This document shows, piece after piece, positions 28,225 to 38,689 of a stretch of DNA of 64,000 bases (its first letter is position 1; every line of letters starts with the position of its first letter). The stretch lies in NCBI GenBank assembly GCA_023511535.1, contig JAIMBK010000006.1:1-64000 (forward strand). Reading direction: 5' to 3'. The translations under genes and the position numbers were made by a program. The DNA is from Armatimonadota bacterium. Lineage in GTDB: Bacteria > Bacillota > Desulfotomaculia > Desulfotomaculales > Nap2-2B. Under the pieces are notes generated by a model that was not told where the DNA came from, made no database searches, and was given only the letters and a program-made list of their open reading frames with translations.

Positions 28225-29684
28225 GCGGCCTTCCCTTCCTTTCTCTCATCCGCTGCCTCCCCGGACGGCAGGCCGTTTTGAAAGCGCCAGACCGGGGCAT
28301 AAATCCCCTGGTAGATGTCGCGGGCGAAGTTGATCAGGCCGGCAAATCCAGCGTAGGGTCCTTTCTCGTAAGAGTGGGAATTTACCGTCGGGATGCCCAT
28401 CTTGCGGCCCAGGTATTTTTCTTTCAGGCCGCTGAGAAACAAATCCGGCTTATATTCCATGAGCATTTCCTCGATTTCGAATTCGTTGGGCGCGTCAATC
28501 ACCAGCATACCCCCTTTGTGCCGGGCGTTGATTTTTTCGTAGTCATCCTCGTGGGCGAAGGTGCAGGCGCCGGCCACCACTTCCATCCCCAGTTCTTCCA
28601 TTAATTTAATCCAGTGCCAGACGCGCGGGCCGCCGACGTAAATGGCCACCCGCTTGCCGGCCAGCCGGGAGCGGTAAAAAGCCAGGGACTTTTCGGTGCG
28701 CGCCGTTTCTTCGGCAATCACTTTTTCGGCCCGCTCTTCAAGTCCAAAGAAAGCCGCCACTTCTCTTAAGGCCCTGGCCGTCTGCTCCACACCAAACAGA
28801 GAACAGCGGATAAACGGGATGTCGTAACCGTCTTTTTCCATTTCGGCGATGTATTCGGCCGAGCGCTGGCAGTGCACCACGTTTAGTTTTACGTCCGGCA
28901 TTTTGAGCAGATTGTGAATCCTTTCGTTGCCGGTAAAAACAGCCACAATGCGCACGCCGATTTTTTCAAATAACGGCTTGATTACTTTCAGGTCCCAATC
29001 CATGTTGTATTCCCCGATCAGGCAGATGTCGTAAGGGGTTTTTTCTGTTTCCGGCATTTTCAGTTCCGGCCGCCGCTCGCGCAAAGCACGCACCTGGCGG
29101 TAAAACTGGATGTTGAAGTCGTGGTGCCCTTTGGACTGGCTCACCCCCGAGCAGCCGGGGGATTCCGCCGTGAAGACGGGGAGCCCGGTTTCCTTTTCCA
29201 CCTCGCGGGCGACCGCCTGCACGTCGTCCCCGATCAACCCGGTGGTGCAGGTGGTAAAGATAATCACCCCCTTTGCTTCCGGGAAAAGGCGGACGGCTTC
29301 CAGACAGCACTGCTTGAGTTTTTTGACCCCGCCGAAAACCACGTCTTTTTCCTGCATGTCCGTGACGACACAATAGCGCCGGTTAAAGGAGGTGTTGGTC
29401 AACCGGCCGGGGGCGGCCCAGGGATAGAGGTCCGACAGGTGGCGCCGGGTGCCCCACGTATACCAGGCGCAGCCGACGGGGGCGTGCACCATGGCGATGA
29501 TGTCGGCGATGGGGCCGCCGATTACACCCCGGGCACCGGCGAAGGCACACCCCCGCTCGGTCATATCCCCCGGTATGGTGTTGATGTTGCAGGCCGGGAT
29601 GACCGGCTCTGCCGGATCATGAATATAGATGTGTTTACCCCGCTCCGGGATTTTTTCGTTGCATTTCAGGTTAATCAGGGGCAT
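28215..29684 (-). CDS. nifD: Nitrogenase alpha chain
   Basis: TERGCAFAGARGVIGGPIADIIAMVHAPVGCAWYTWGTRRHLSD; TTCTTGLIGDD; GVSQSKGHHD; VHCQRSAEYI; NSHSYEKGPYAGF. Confidence 0.92.
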   Translation of the reverse strand: MPLINLKCNEKIPERGKHIYIHDPAEPVIPACNINTIPGDMTERGCAFAGARGVIGGPIADIIAMVHAPVGCAWYTWGTRRHLSDLYPWAAPGRLTNTSFNRRYCVVTDMQEKDVVFGGVKKLKQCCLEAVRLFPEAKGVIIFTTCTTGLIGDDVQAVAREVEKETGLPVFTAESPGCSGVSQSKGHHDFNIQFYRQVRALRERRPELKMPETEKTPYDICLIGEYNMDWDLKVIKPLFEKIGVRIVAVFTGNERIHNLLKMPDVKLNVVHCQRSAEYIAEMEKDGYDIPFIRCSLFGVEQTARALREVAAFFGLEERAEKVIAEETARTEKSLAFYRSRLAGKRVAIYVGGPRVWHWIKLMEELGMEVVAGACTFAHEDDYEKINARHKGGMLVIDAPNEFEIEEMLMEYKPDLFLSGLKEKYLGRKMGIPTVNSHSYEKGPYAGFAGLINFARDIYQGIYAPVWRFQNGLPSGEAADERKEGKAACQ

Positions 29685-29906
29685 TTTTTCCCTCCTATCT
29701 CAATATTTTTCATTGATGCTCTAAAAAGCTATATCTATCTGCCATTTTTAAAATTTATCTTGGGTGGCGTAACCCACCTGTTCGCCCCCTGCTCACCCTA
29801 TCATGTCTCCCGGGGTCAATAGCCCTTACATTCCTTCGTTCAGCATAATGAGGGCGGGTGGGGCACCGTTACTCAGAAGCAGAGTCATGTCCTCAGAAAA
29901 TATTTC

Positions 29907-30272
29907 TCAGGATATTGCCGCTGCTCCCCTTTCTTGCGTTCGGATGCGGACGGCGTTTTCAACGGGACAAATAAAGATTCGCCCGTCGCCGATTTCGCCT
30001 GTCCGGTTTACTTTGGTAATTACGGCGACCACCAGCGGCACGTCTTCGTCGCCAACGACCAGGAAAATGAGCCGCTTGGGAATGTACTTCATTCCTCCCG
30101 GCCGGGCGGCCAGTTTGGGGTTGACGGGAAAGGCAACCTCCCCGGCCAGCCCTTTTTGCTTCCCCCGGCCCAGTACTTTTGCCGCGGAAAGCGCGGGAAA
30201 GCCGAGTTCGGCCAGGATTTCTTTGGTTTTGGCAATTTTATTGGGCCGGATGATGGCGATTATTTCTTTCAA
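29907..30272 (-). CDS. nifI2: PII-family nitrogenase regulator NifI2-like
   Basis: MKEIIAIIRPNKIAKTKEILAELGFPALSAAKVLGRGKQKG; position between nifH and nifD. Confidence 0.85.
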   Translation of the reverse strand: MKEIIAIIRPNKIAKTKEILAELGFPALSAAKVLGRGKQKGLAGEVAFPVNPKLAARPGGMKYIPKRLIFLVVGDEDVPLVVAVITKVNRTGEIGDGRIFICPVENAVRIRTQERGAAAIS

Positions 30273-30286
30273 GCAAACAGCACCTC

Positions 30287-30604
30287 CTATAGCTCCCGGC
30301 TGCCGGTCCTGATGGTATAAGCTTCCTCCACCGGGCTTACAAAAATCTTGCCGTCGCCAAAATTCCCCGTGTAGGCCGCCTGGTTAATAATGCTGATGAT
30401 CTCTTCCACATTTTCATCTTCGGTAACCAGCATTAACATGGTCTTGGGCAGTTCGTCGTAATAAACACTGCCGATCTGGAGCCCTTTTTGCTTCCCCCGG
30501 CCGGCCACGTCCATTTTAGTTAAGGCGACGTAGCCGGCAGCTTCCAGAGCATCCACCACTTCTTCCGTTTTTTGCGGCCTGATAATTGCCCGGATCATTT
30601 TCAT
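30287..30604 (-). CDS. nifI1: PII-family nitrogenase regulator NifI1-like
   Basis: MKMIRAIIRPQKTEEVVDALEAAGYVALTKMDVAGRGKQKGLQIG. Confidence 0.87.
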   Translation of the reverse strand: MKMIRAIIRPQKTEEVVDALEAAGYVALTKMDVAGRGKQKGLQIGSVYYDELPKTMLMLVTEDENVEEIISIINQAAYTGNFGDGKIFVSPVEEAYTIRTGSREL

Positions 30605-30679
30605 TGCCGATATTCCCTCCTTATTTCGCCCGCACAGGATTCGGTCGACCCGCTTGAAGAATCCGGCTGGGGCGGTTTT

Positions 30680-31600
<921 letters not shown>

Positions 31601-31601
31601 T

Positions 31602-31661
31602 CAAAAATTAAAAGGCGCTCTTTAAGGAGGAGCAACTCTGCTCCTTTTGAGCGCCTTTGCT
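31602..31661 (-). promoter_or_regulatory. Putative ANTAR-type hexaloop and terminator upstream of nifH
   Basis: Minus strand: AGC[AAAGGC]GCT (31650-31661) overlaps terminator arm AAAGGCGCTC (31649-31658)/GAGCGCCTTT (31611-31620)+TTAATTTTT; nested hairpin AGGAGC[AGAGTT]GCTCCT (31628-31645). Confidence 0.6.
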
Positions 31662-31788
31662 TTTTTAAGGTAAAAGCCCTTGACCATTTTTTTCCTTTTG
31701 TCAAGAGGTTTTCAAAAATAATTGGGCCGCTCCAGGCATTCATCCTTGCTGTTTGAAGAGAAATCGACGTGGCGATTTCTCCGCCTGA

Positions 31789-32151
<363 letters not shown>

Positions 32152-32165
32152 TTATCAGTCAGTAA

Positions 32166-33575
32166 TCAGGAAGAGCTTACCGAAGGCTCCTTAAGAGTGG
32201 CCGCAGTTGTTTCGCTATCCGCAATCCCCCGGCCTACCGGAGCACCGATCACCAGGTCCGCGTACCCGTCTTCGCCGTGCTGGGTCAGGTCTAAACCCTG
32301 CTCTTCTTCATCGGCGCTGGCGCGTAGTTTGGTGAAGAGCCCGACGACTTTTAAAATGACGAAGGTTAAAATTACAGCGAAAACCCAGGTGCTGGCTACA
32401 CCGATGAACTGAATCCAGAGCTGGCCGGGATTGCCGAAAAACAGCCCGTCGGCGCCGGCGGGGTTGACGGCGGTGGAGGCGAACAGACCGGTGGCCAGGG
32501 CGCCCCAGGTGCCGCCGATTCCGTGTACCCCGAAAACGTCCAGCGAATCATCGTAGCCCAGCCGGGCCTTGAGGATACTGACGGCAAGGTAGCAAACCAC
32601 CCCGGCGACCAGACCGATGAGCAGGGCCGCCAGCGGGCCCACAAAACCGGCAGCGGGAGTGATGGCCACCAGTCCAGCCACGCCGCCGCTGGCTGCGCCC
32701 AACATGGTGGGTTTGCCGTGGTGCGCCCATTCGGCAAAAACCCAGGAAAGGGCCGCCATGGCGGCAGCAGTGTTGGTCACCGTAAAGGCGCTGGCGGCCA
32801 GACCTCCGGCAGACAGGGCGCTGCCGGCGTTAAACCCGAACCAGCCGAACCAGAGCAGCGCCGCCCCCAGCACAGTCATGGGCAGGTGATGGGGGAGCAT
32901 GGGTTCGCTGCCGTATCCTTTCCGCCGGCCCAGCACTAAAGCAGCGATCAACCCGGAAACTCCGGAGCTGATGTGCACAACCGTCCCTCCGGCGAAATCC
33001 AGGGCGCCCAGTTCGCGTAGCCAGCCGCCCAGACCCCAGACCCAGTGGGCCAGCGGATCATAGACGAAAGTAGTCCAGAGCAGAATGAAGCCAAGAAAAG
33101 CCGGAAAACGCATTCTTTCGGCAATCGAACCGGTGATCAGGGCAGCCGTAATGATCGCAAACATGAGCTGAAAAACCATAAAGGTTTGGTGGGGGATGGT
33201 GGCCGCGTAATCGGGATTGGGCTCCTGGCCAACCCCTTTTAAGCCCAACCAGTCCAGTCCACCGATCAGGTGACTGTGGTCGGGGCCGAAAGCCAGGCTA
33301 TAACCAAACAGGACCCACTGCACGGAAACCAGGCAAATAATGATAAAGCACTGCATGAGTATGCTCAGGACGTTCTTCTTCCGTACCATTCCGCCGTAAA
33401 AGAGGGCGACTCCCGGCGTCATGATCATCACCAGCGCGGCGCTGATTAAGATAAAGGTGGTGTCGCCGGTGTCCGAAGCTGCCTCCCCGGCCAGGGCCAG
33501 ACCCGGGCAGGCGAGCAAAAAACAAAGGATGAGAAACAGGATGGAAAGTTTTGGCCTTTTCGACCGACTCCGCAT
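32166..33575 (-). CDS. amtB: Ammonium transporter
   Basis: TTFILISAALVMIMTPGVALFYGGMVRKKNVLSILMQ; VVHISSGVSGLIAAL; DVFGVHGIGGTWGALATG. Confidence 0.96.
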   Translation of the reverse strand: MRSRSKRPKLSILFLILCFLLACPGLALAGEAASDTGDTTFILISAALVMIMTPGVALFYGGMVRKKNVLSILMQCFIIICLVSVQWVLFGYSLAFGPDHSHLIGGLDWLGLKGVGQEPNPDYAATIPHQTFMVFQLMFAIITAALITGSIAERMRFPAFLGFILLWTTFVYDPLAHWVWGLGGWLRELGALDFAGGTVVHISSGVSGLIAALVLGRRKGYGSEPMLPHHLPMTVLGAALLWFGWFGFNAGSALSAGGLAASAFTVTNTAAAMAALSWVFAEWAHHGKPTMLGAASGGVAGLVAITPAAGFVGPLAALLIGLVAGVVCYLAVSILKARLGYDDSLDVFGVHGIGGTWGALATGLFASTAVNPAGADGLFFGNPGQLWIQFIGVASTWVFAVILTFVILKVVGLFTKLRASADEEEQGLDLTQHGEDGYADLVIGAPVGRGIADSETTAATLKEPSVSSS

Positions 33576-33654
33576 GGATAAAACCTCCCGTCATTTTTTA
33601 TTTGCTCTTTCCGGTCTGGACGGCGCCTGATCCATCCCGGAAGAACAGCCAAAA

Positions 33655-33708
33655 TAAAAAAGCGCATTTTTGTGAGGCGGAGCGACAACGCCCCGAAAAT
33701 GCGCCTTT
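33655..33708 (-). promoter_or_regulatory. Second terminator/hexaloop-like unit in amtB leader
   Basis: Minus strand GCGCATTTT...AAAATGCGC+TTTTTTATTTT (33662-33704) preceded by weakly closed loop GC[AAAGGC]GC. Confidence 0.5.
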
Positions 33709-33730
33709 GCTTGAGCTGGATTGCGAAAAT

Positions 33731-33799
33731 AGAAAAAGCCCCTAGTCAGAACCATCCCTGCCCAAGGGCTTCTTTGCCGTTAAATACTTCCTTGTATTT
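33731..33799 (-). promoter_or_regulatory. ANTAR dual-hexaloop leader with terminator upstream of amtB
   Basis: Minus strand P1 AAATAC[AAGGAA]GTATTT (33782-33799); P2 GGC[AAAGAA]GCC (33767-33778); terminator AAGCCCTT (33764-33771)/AGGGGCTT (33736-33743)+TTTTTC. Confidence 0.8.
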
Positions 33800-33936
33800 T
33801 TCAGAAGAAGTATAGATCAAACCTTTCATTTAGTCAAGGGGGCCGGGAAAAATTTTTGAATAATTTTATTCCATGATTATCCAGAACGGCCCGGCGGACA
33901 CTTTTCTCTTTGGCGCATAAGATAAAGATGCCGGGT

Positions 33937-33975
33937 AGTTGCAAGGAGGTAACTCCGGTCCGGGCAATGGCGCCC
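33937..33975 (+). promoter_or_regulatory. ANTAR-type dual hexaloop leader upstream of asnB
   Basis: P1 AGTTGC[AAGGAG]GTAACT (33937-33954); P2 GGGC[AATGGC]GCCC (33962-33975); competing terminator less clear. Confidence 0.65.
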
Positions 33976-33988
33976 TCCAGATTGGTTG

Positions 33989-34016
33989 TGACTCGTCAGA
34001 TGCCGGACGTCAGAAA
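33989..34016 (+). repeat. 7-bp-periodic degenerate array
   Basis: TGACTCG TCAGATG CCGGACG TCAGAAA. Confidence 0.65.
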
Positions 34017-34122
34017 AAATTTCGCCGGAATAAGGAAAAATTTTCATCGCCAGAGGGGTTTTCGACGGAAAAAACGATGCTGACGTCCGCCGGCAAGAAA
34101 AAAGTTTTGGAGGGAGAGCCAG

Positions 34123-35970
34123 ATGTGTGGAATAACGGGCTGGATAGATTGGGAGGTAGACCTCACCAAAGCGCGCACCGTTCTGGAGGAAATGGCGCAA
34201 ACCCTGTCCTGCCGGGGGCCGGACGACAGCGGCTTTTGGCTTTCGCCGCGGGCGGCCCTGGCGCACCGCCGCCTGGTGGTCATCGATCCAAAGGGCGGGA
34301 GTCAACCGATGGTTCGCCGGCGAGGAGAAAGGGAATACGTAATTACCTACAACGGCGAACTTTATAATACTTCTGAGCTGCGGCGGGAGCTGGCGGCCAG
34401 GGGGCATAAATTTTTCGGTCATTCCGATACGGAAGTTTTGCTTAACGCTTATATCGAATGGGGGACGGATTGCGTCGAGCGCCTCAACGGCATTTTTGCC
34501 TTCGCCGTCTGGAGTGCAGGCGACCAGCGGCTTTTTTTAGCCCGCGACCGGTTGGGGGTCAAGCCCCTCTTTTATGCTCAACGGGGAAGCGCTTTTCTTT
34601 TCGGTTCCGAGCCGAAATCCCTGCTGGTCCACCCGGCCGTCCCGGCGGAGGTGGACGCCGTTGGCCTGGCCGAAATTTTTCTGATTGGCCCGGCCCGCAC
34701 GCCCGGTCAGGGAATTTTTCGCGGCCTGCAGGAACTTAAGCCGGGGCACTGGCTGGTTTACGACCGCCGGGGGGTGCAAATTTGCCAGTACTGGTCCCTG
34801 GAAAGCAAGCCACATTCAGACGACCTGCCGGCTACCGCCGGGAAGATTCGCCAGTTGCTGGAAGACGTCGTGAAAAGGCAACTGGTTTCCGACGTTCCCC
34901 TGTGCACTTTACTCTCCGGCGGCCTGGATTCCAGCGCCATCACCGCCTTTGCCGCCCGTGAGCTGGTGCGGGCTGGCGGCGGGCCGCTGGTCACTTACTC
35001 CGTGGACTACGTGGACAACAATCGCCATTTCCGGCCGAACTGCTTTCAACCCAGTGCCGATGCGCCGTGGGCACCGAAAATCGCTTCTTTCTTCGGGACC
35101 CGCCACCGCGCCGTTTTCCTCGACACGCCCGAACTGGTCGATGCGCTGCCGGTCGCCCTGCGGGCGCGCGATTTTCCGGGAATGGTTGATATCGACGCCT
35201 CCCTTTATCTCTTTTCCCGGGCGGTGAAAAGAGGGGCCACCGTGGCCCTGGCGGGGGAGTGCGCCGACGAAATATTCGGCGGCTATCCCTGGTGCCGGGA
35301 CTGGGAAGCCAGCCCAAACGGGACCTTTCCGTGGCTGCGGCTAATCCGCGAACGGACGCGTCTGCTCTCGCCGGAGCTTCTTTCGTACGTCCATCCGGAA
35401 GAATATCTTGCCGACCGTTACCGGGAAGCCCTGGCGGAAGTTCCCCTTCTTCCGGGTGAAAGCAAATTTGAAGCGCGCATGCGGCAGATTCTTTACCTGA
35501 ACATCACCCGCTGGATGCCCGTCCTGCTTGACCGGATGGACCGGATGAGCATGGCCGCGGGCCTGGAGGTGCGGGTGCCGTTTTGCGACCACCGGCTGGT
35601 CGAATACGCCTGGAATATTCCCTGGGCGATGAAAAATTGCGACGGCCGGGAAAAGGGAATTTTGCGCCGGGCGCTGGCCGGGGTGCTGCCGGCGGATTTA
35701 CTGGCGCGGCGCAAAAGCCCGTACCCGAAAACGCACAACCCCACCTACCGGGAAGCGGTGCGCACCTGGCTCCGGCGTATCCTGGCTGACCCTGCCGCCC
35801 CCTTGCGCCGGCTGGTCAATGCCGGTTTTGTGCACGAACTCCTCCAGAGCGACGCCATTGCCTTCGACCCGGCCTGGTTCGGGCAACTGATGGGGGGCGC
35901 CCAGCTTTTCGCCTATCTGGTCCAGATCGACCTCTGGCTGCGGGAATACCGGGTGCGGCTTCGGCTTTAG
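34123..35970 (+). CDS. asnB: Asparagine synthase (glutamine-hydrolysing)
   Basis: MCGITGW N-terminal nucleophile; LLSGGLDSSAITAFAA; GECADEIFGGYPWCRDWE. Confidence 0.94.
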   Translation: MCGITGWIDWEVDLTKARTVLEEMAQTLSCRGPDDSGFWLSPRAALAHRRLVVIDPKGGSQPMVRRRGEREYVITYNGELYNTSELRRELAARGHKFFGHSDTEVLLNAYIEWGTDCVERLNGIFAFAVWSAGDQRLFLARDRLGVKPLFYAQRGSAFLFGSEPKSLLVHPAVPAEVDAVGLAEIFLIGPARTPGQGIFRGLQELKPGHWLVYDRRGVQICQYWSLESKPHSDDLPATAGKIRQLLEDVVKRQLVSDVPLCTLLSGGLDSSAITAFAARELVRAGGGPLVTYSVDYVDNNRHFRPNCFQPSADAPWAPKIASFFGTRHRAVFLDTPELVDALPVALRARDFPGMVDIDASLYLFSRAVKRGATVALAGECADEIFGGYPWCRDWEASPNGTFPWLRLIRERTRLLSPELLSYVHPEEYLADRYREALAEVPLLPGESKFEARMRQILYLNITRWMPVLLDRMDRMSMAAGLEVRVPFCDHRLVEYAWNIPWAMKNCDGREKGILRRALAGVLPADLLARRKSPYPKTHNPTYREAVRTWLRRILADPAAPLRRLVNAGFVHELLQSDAIAFDPAWFGQLMGGAQLFAYLVQIDLWLREYRVRLRL

Positions 35971-36112
35971 GAGGGCGTCCGTCCGGTTGGTCAAGAATAT
36001 TAAACTAATGACAACATCACTTGTAATTATCTGAAGGGGGCGGGACCTTTACTTTTTTTCGAAAATGATGTATTGATGTATTACAAATAAAAAATTTTTG
36101 GAGGATGGAAAA

Positions 36113-38689
36113 ATGCCCGGCAAACCCGAGTTGCTGGCTCCGGCGGGGAGCTGGGAGGCGCTGGTGGCAGCGGTGCAGAACGGCGCCGACGCGGTCTACC
36201 TGGGGGGCCGCTCGTTTAACGCCCGGCAGTCGGCAGCGAATTTTGACGACGCGGAGCTGGCCCGGGCCATCGAATACGCCCACGTGCGCGGCGTGAAGGT
36301 TTACGTGACAGTGAATACGCTGGTGGCGGAGGAAGAGCTGGAACAGGCCGCCCGGTTTCTTTTTTTTCTCGCCCGCGCCGACGCCGACGCGGCCATTTTG
36401 CAGGATCTGGGGCTGGCCGCGCTGGCCCGGGAGGTGGTTCCGGAGCTGCCCCTGCACGCCAGCACCCAGATGACCGTGCATAACTCCCCGGCGGTGGCGA
36501 ACTTACGCCGGCTGGGTTTCCAGCGGGTCATCCTGGCCCGCGAATTACACCTGGCGGAAGTGCAAAGAATCAAGGAAGAGACGGGGGCCGGGGTAGAGGT
36601 GTTTATCCACGGCGCGTTGTGCGTCTGCTATTCCGGGCAGTGCCTGTTCTCCAGCCTGGTGGGCGGGCGCAGCGGCAACCGCGGGCGTTGCGCGCAGCCC
36701 TGCCGGCTGCCGTATACCCTGGTCGACGGGCACGGCCGGCCGTTGGCCGATCCCGGCCAGGTGGGCGAGTACCTTTTAAGCCCGCGCGATTTGAACGTCA
36801 GCCGGCACCTTCCCGCCCTCATCCAGGCGGGCGTCGACGCTTTTAAAATTGAGGGCCGCCTGAAGAGACCGGAGTACGTGGCGACGGTGGTGCGCATTTA
36901 CCGGCAGTTGCTTGACCGGGCCGCCGCCCTGGGGCCGGAGAAATTTTTTGTTGCGCCGGAGGAGGCGAAGGATCTGGCGCAAATTTTTAACCGGGAGTTT
37001 ACCGCCGGCTACCTTTTCGGGCAGCAGGGCAAATTGCTGATGAGTTATAAGCGCCCGAACAACCGGGGAGTCTTTTTGGGCCGGGTGCGCTGCCGGGAGA
37101 ACGGCTGGCTGCAGATCACTCTGGAGGACGGCTTAAACGTCGGCGACGGTCTGGAGGTTTGGGTTACCGAGGGCGGCCGGGACGGTTTTGAGGTCGGGGA
37201 AATTTTCGTGGATGGGAAAAAAGTCCCGTCCGCCCGGCCGGGGCAGACGGTCCGGCTGGCGTACCGGGGTCCGGCCCGCCCGGGGGACCGGGTCTTTAAA
37301 ACCCACGACAGAGAACTGATCGAGCGGGCCAGAGCCACCTTTACCTCCCCCCGGGAAATCCGGAAAGTACCGGTATACTTTTCTGTGCAGGCAAAAGCGG
37401 GAAAGCCGCTGGTTATTTCCGTCCGGGATGAGGAGGGCAACGCGGGTGAGGGAAAGACCCTTTCCCCGGGCGAGCCCGCCCTAAAAGCACCGTTGTCCGC
37501 TGAATTTCTTGAACAGCAGTTGGACCGCCTGGGAAACACCCCCTTTACGCTGGCCGGGTTGGATTGCCGCCTGGAAGGGGCGGTGATTTACCCGGTGAGC
37601 GAAATCAACGCCGCCAGGCGGCAGGCGATCAGATCTTTGGCCAAAGCCAGAGCGCGGGCCGCCCACAGAGCAGGGGCGCCCTCGCCGGAAGTTTTTGAGC
37701 AGCGGCTGGCACTGGCCTTAAAGAACGGAAAGCGGTATCTTGCCGGGGACGGCCGGTCCGGAGATGATGATCAGTTTCCTTCCGGAGAATTTTCCCCCGC
37801 CGGGCTTCCTTTGCTGGCTGTTTTTGCCGGCGACCTGGCCTCCGTGCGGGCGGCGGCGGACGCCGGGGCCGACCAGATCTACTTTGGCGGCGACGCTTTC
37901 CGTTTTCCGCCGGCCGGCCGGGAGGATTTGCACGCGGGGTTCCGCTACTGCCGGGAGCACGGAGTGAAATTTATTTTCGCCACGCCGCGGATTATCAAAG
38001 ACGGGGAGTTGCCGGCGATTTACGAACTCTGCCGGGAAGTTGCCGGGTGGCCGGCGGACGGGATCCTGGTGGGCAACCTGGGTTTGCTGGAGCTGGTTAG
38101 AGAACTGAAAATCCCCTTTTCCACGGATTTTGCCTTCAATGTATGGAACAGCTGGACGGGCCGCTATCTGCACGCGGCGGGCGCGGCGCAGGTGGCTCTT
38201 TCCCCGGAGTTGACGAGGAAGCAAATCCGGGAGGTGGCCGGCTGCGCGAAAGTACCCGCGGAAGTCCTGGTGCACGGCGGCGTGGAATTAATGGTTTCCG
38301 AATACTGCGCGCCCGGGAGCGTCCTGGGGGGCCTGACCCCGGAAAAGAAATGCCCGCGGCCCTGCCGGGAGCACAAATGCTACCTGCGGGACCGCCGCGG
38401 CGTTCTTTTCCCCGTTGAAGTCGACCGGTTCTGCCGGATGCACATCTTTAACTCCCGGGAGCTTTGCCTGCTAGACGAGCTGCGGGCGGTAATGGAGACC
38501 GGGGCAAGCGTTCTCCGGATCGACGCCCGCCGGCACGGGCCGGATTACGTTTCCAAAGTAACCCGTGCCTATCGGCAGGCCCTGGAGCGGGGCGGAAAAG
38601 GTCCGGGGAAAGAGGTAATCCTCTCTTTAATTCCGGGTGGAATCACTACCGGGCACTTTTTCCGGAAAATTCGGGGGACACCATACTAA
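36113..38689 (+). CDS. U32 family peptidase
   Basis: ELLAPAGSWEALVAAVQNGADAVYLGG; FIHGALCVCYSGQCLFSSLVGGRSGNRGRCAQPCR. Confidence 0.92.
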   Translation: MPGKPELLAPAGSWEALVAAVQNGADAVYLGGRSFNARQSAANFDDAELARAIEYAHVRGVKVYVTVNTLVAEEELEQAARFLFFLARADADAAILQDLGLAALAREVVPELPLHASTQMTVHNSPAVANLRRLGFQRVILARELHLAEVQRIKEETGAGVEVFIHGALCVCYSGQCLFSSLVGGRSGNRGRCAQPCRLPYTLVDGHGRPLADPGQVGEYLLSPRDLNVSRHLPALIQAGVDAFKIEGRLKRPEYVATVVRIYRQLLDRAAALGPEKFFVAPEEAKDLAQIFNREFTAGYLFGQQGKLLMSYKRPNNRGVFLGRVRCRENGWLQITLEDGLNVGDGLEVWVTEGGRDGFEVGEIFVDGKKVPSARPGQTVRLAYRGPARPGDRVFKTHDRELIERARATFTSPREIRKVPVYFSVQAKAGKPLVISVRDEEGNAGEGKTLSPGEPALKAPLSAEFLEQQLDRLGNTPFTLAGLDCRLEGAVIYPVSEINAARRQAIRSLAKARARAAHRAGAPSPEVFEQRLALALKNGKRYLAGDGRSGDDDQFPSGEFSPAGLPLLAVFAGDLASVRAAADAGADQIYFGGDAFRFPPAGREDLHAGFRYCREHGVKFIFATPRIIKDGELPAIYELCREVAGWPADGILVGNLGLLELVRELKIPFSTDFAFNVWNSWTGRYLHAAGAAQVALSPELTRKQIREVAGCAKVPAEVLVHGGVELMVSEYCAPGSVLGGLTPEKKCPRPCREHKCYLRDRRGVLFPVEVDRFCRMHIFNSRELCLLDELRAVMETGASVLRIDARRHGPDYVSKVTRAYRQALERGGKGPGKEVILSLIPGGITTGHFFRKIRGTPY

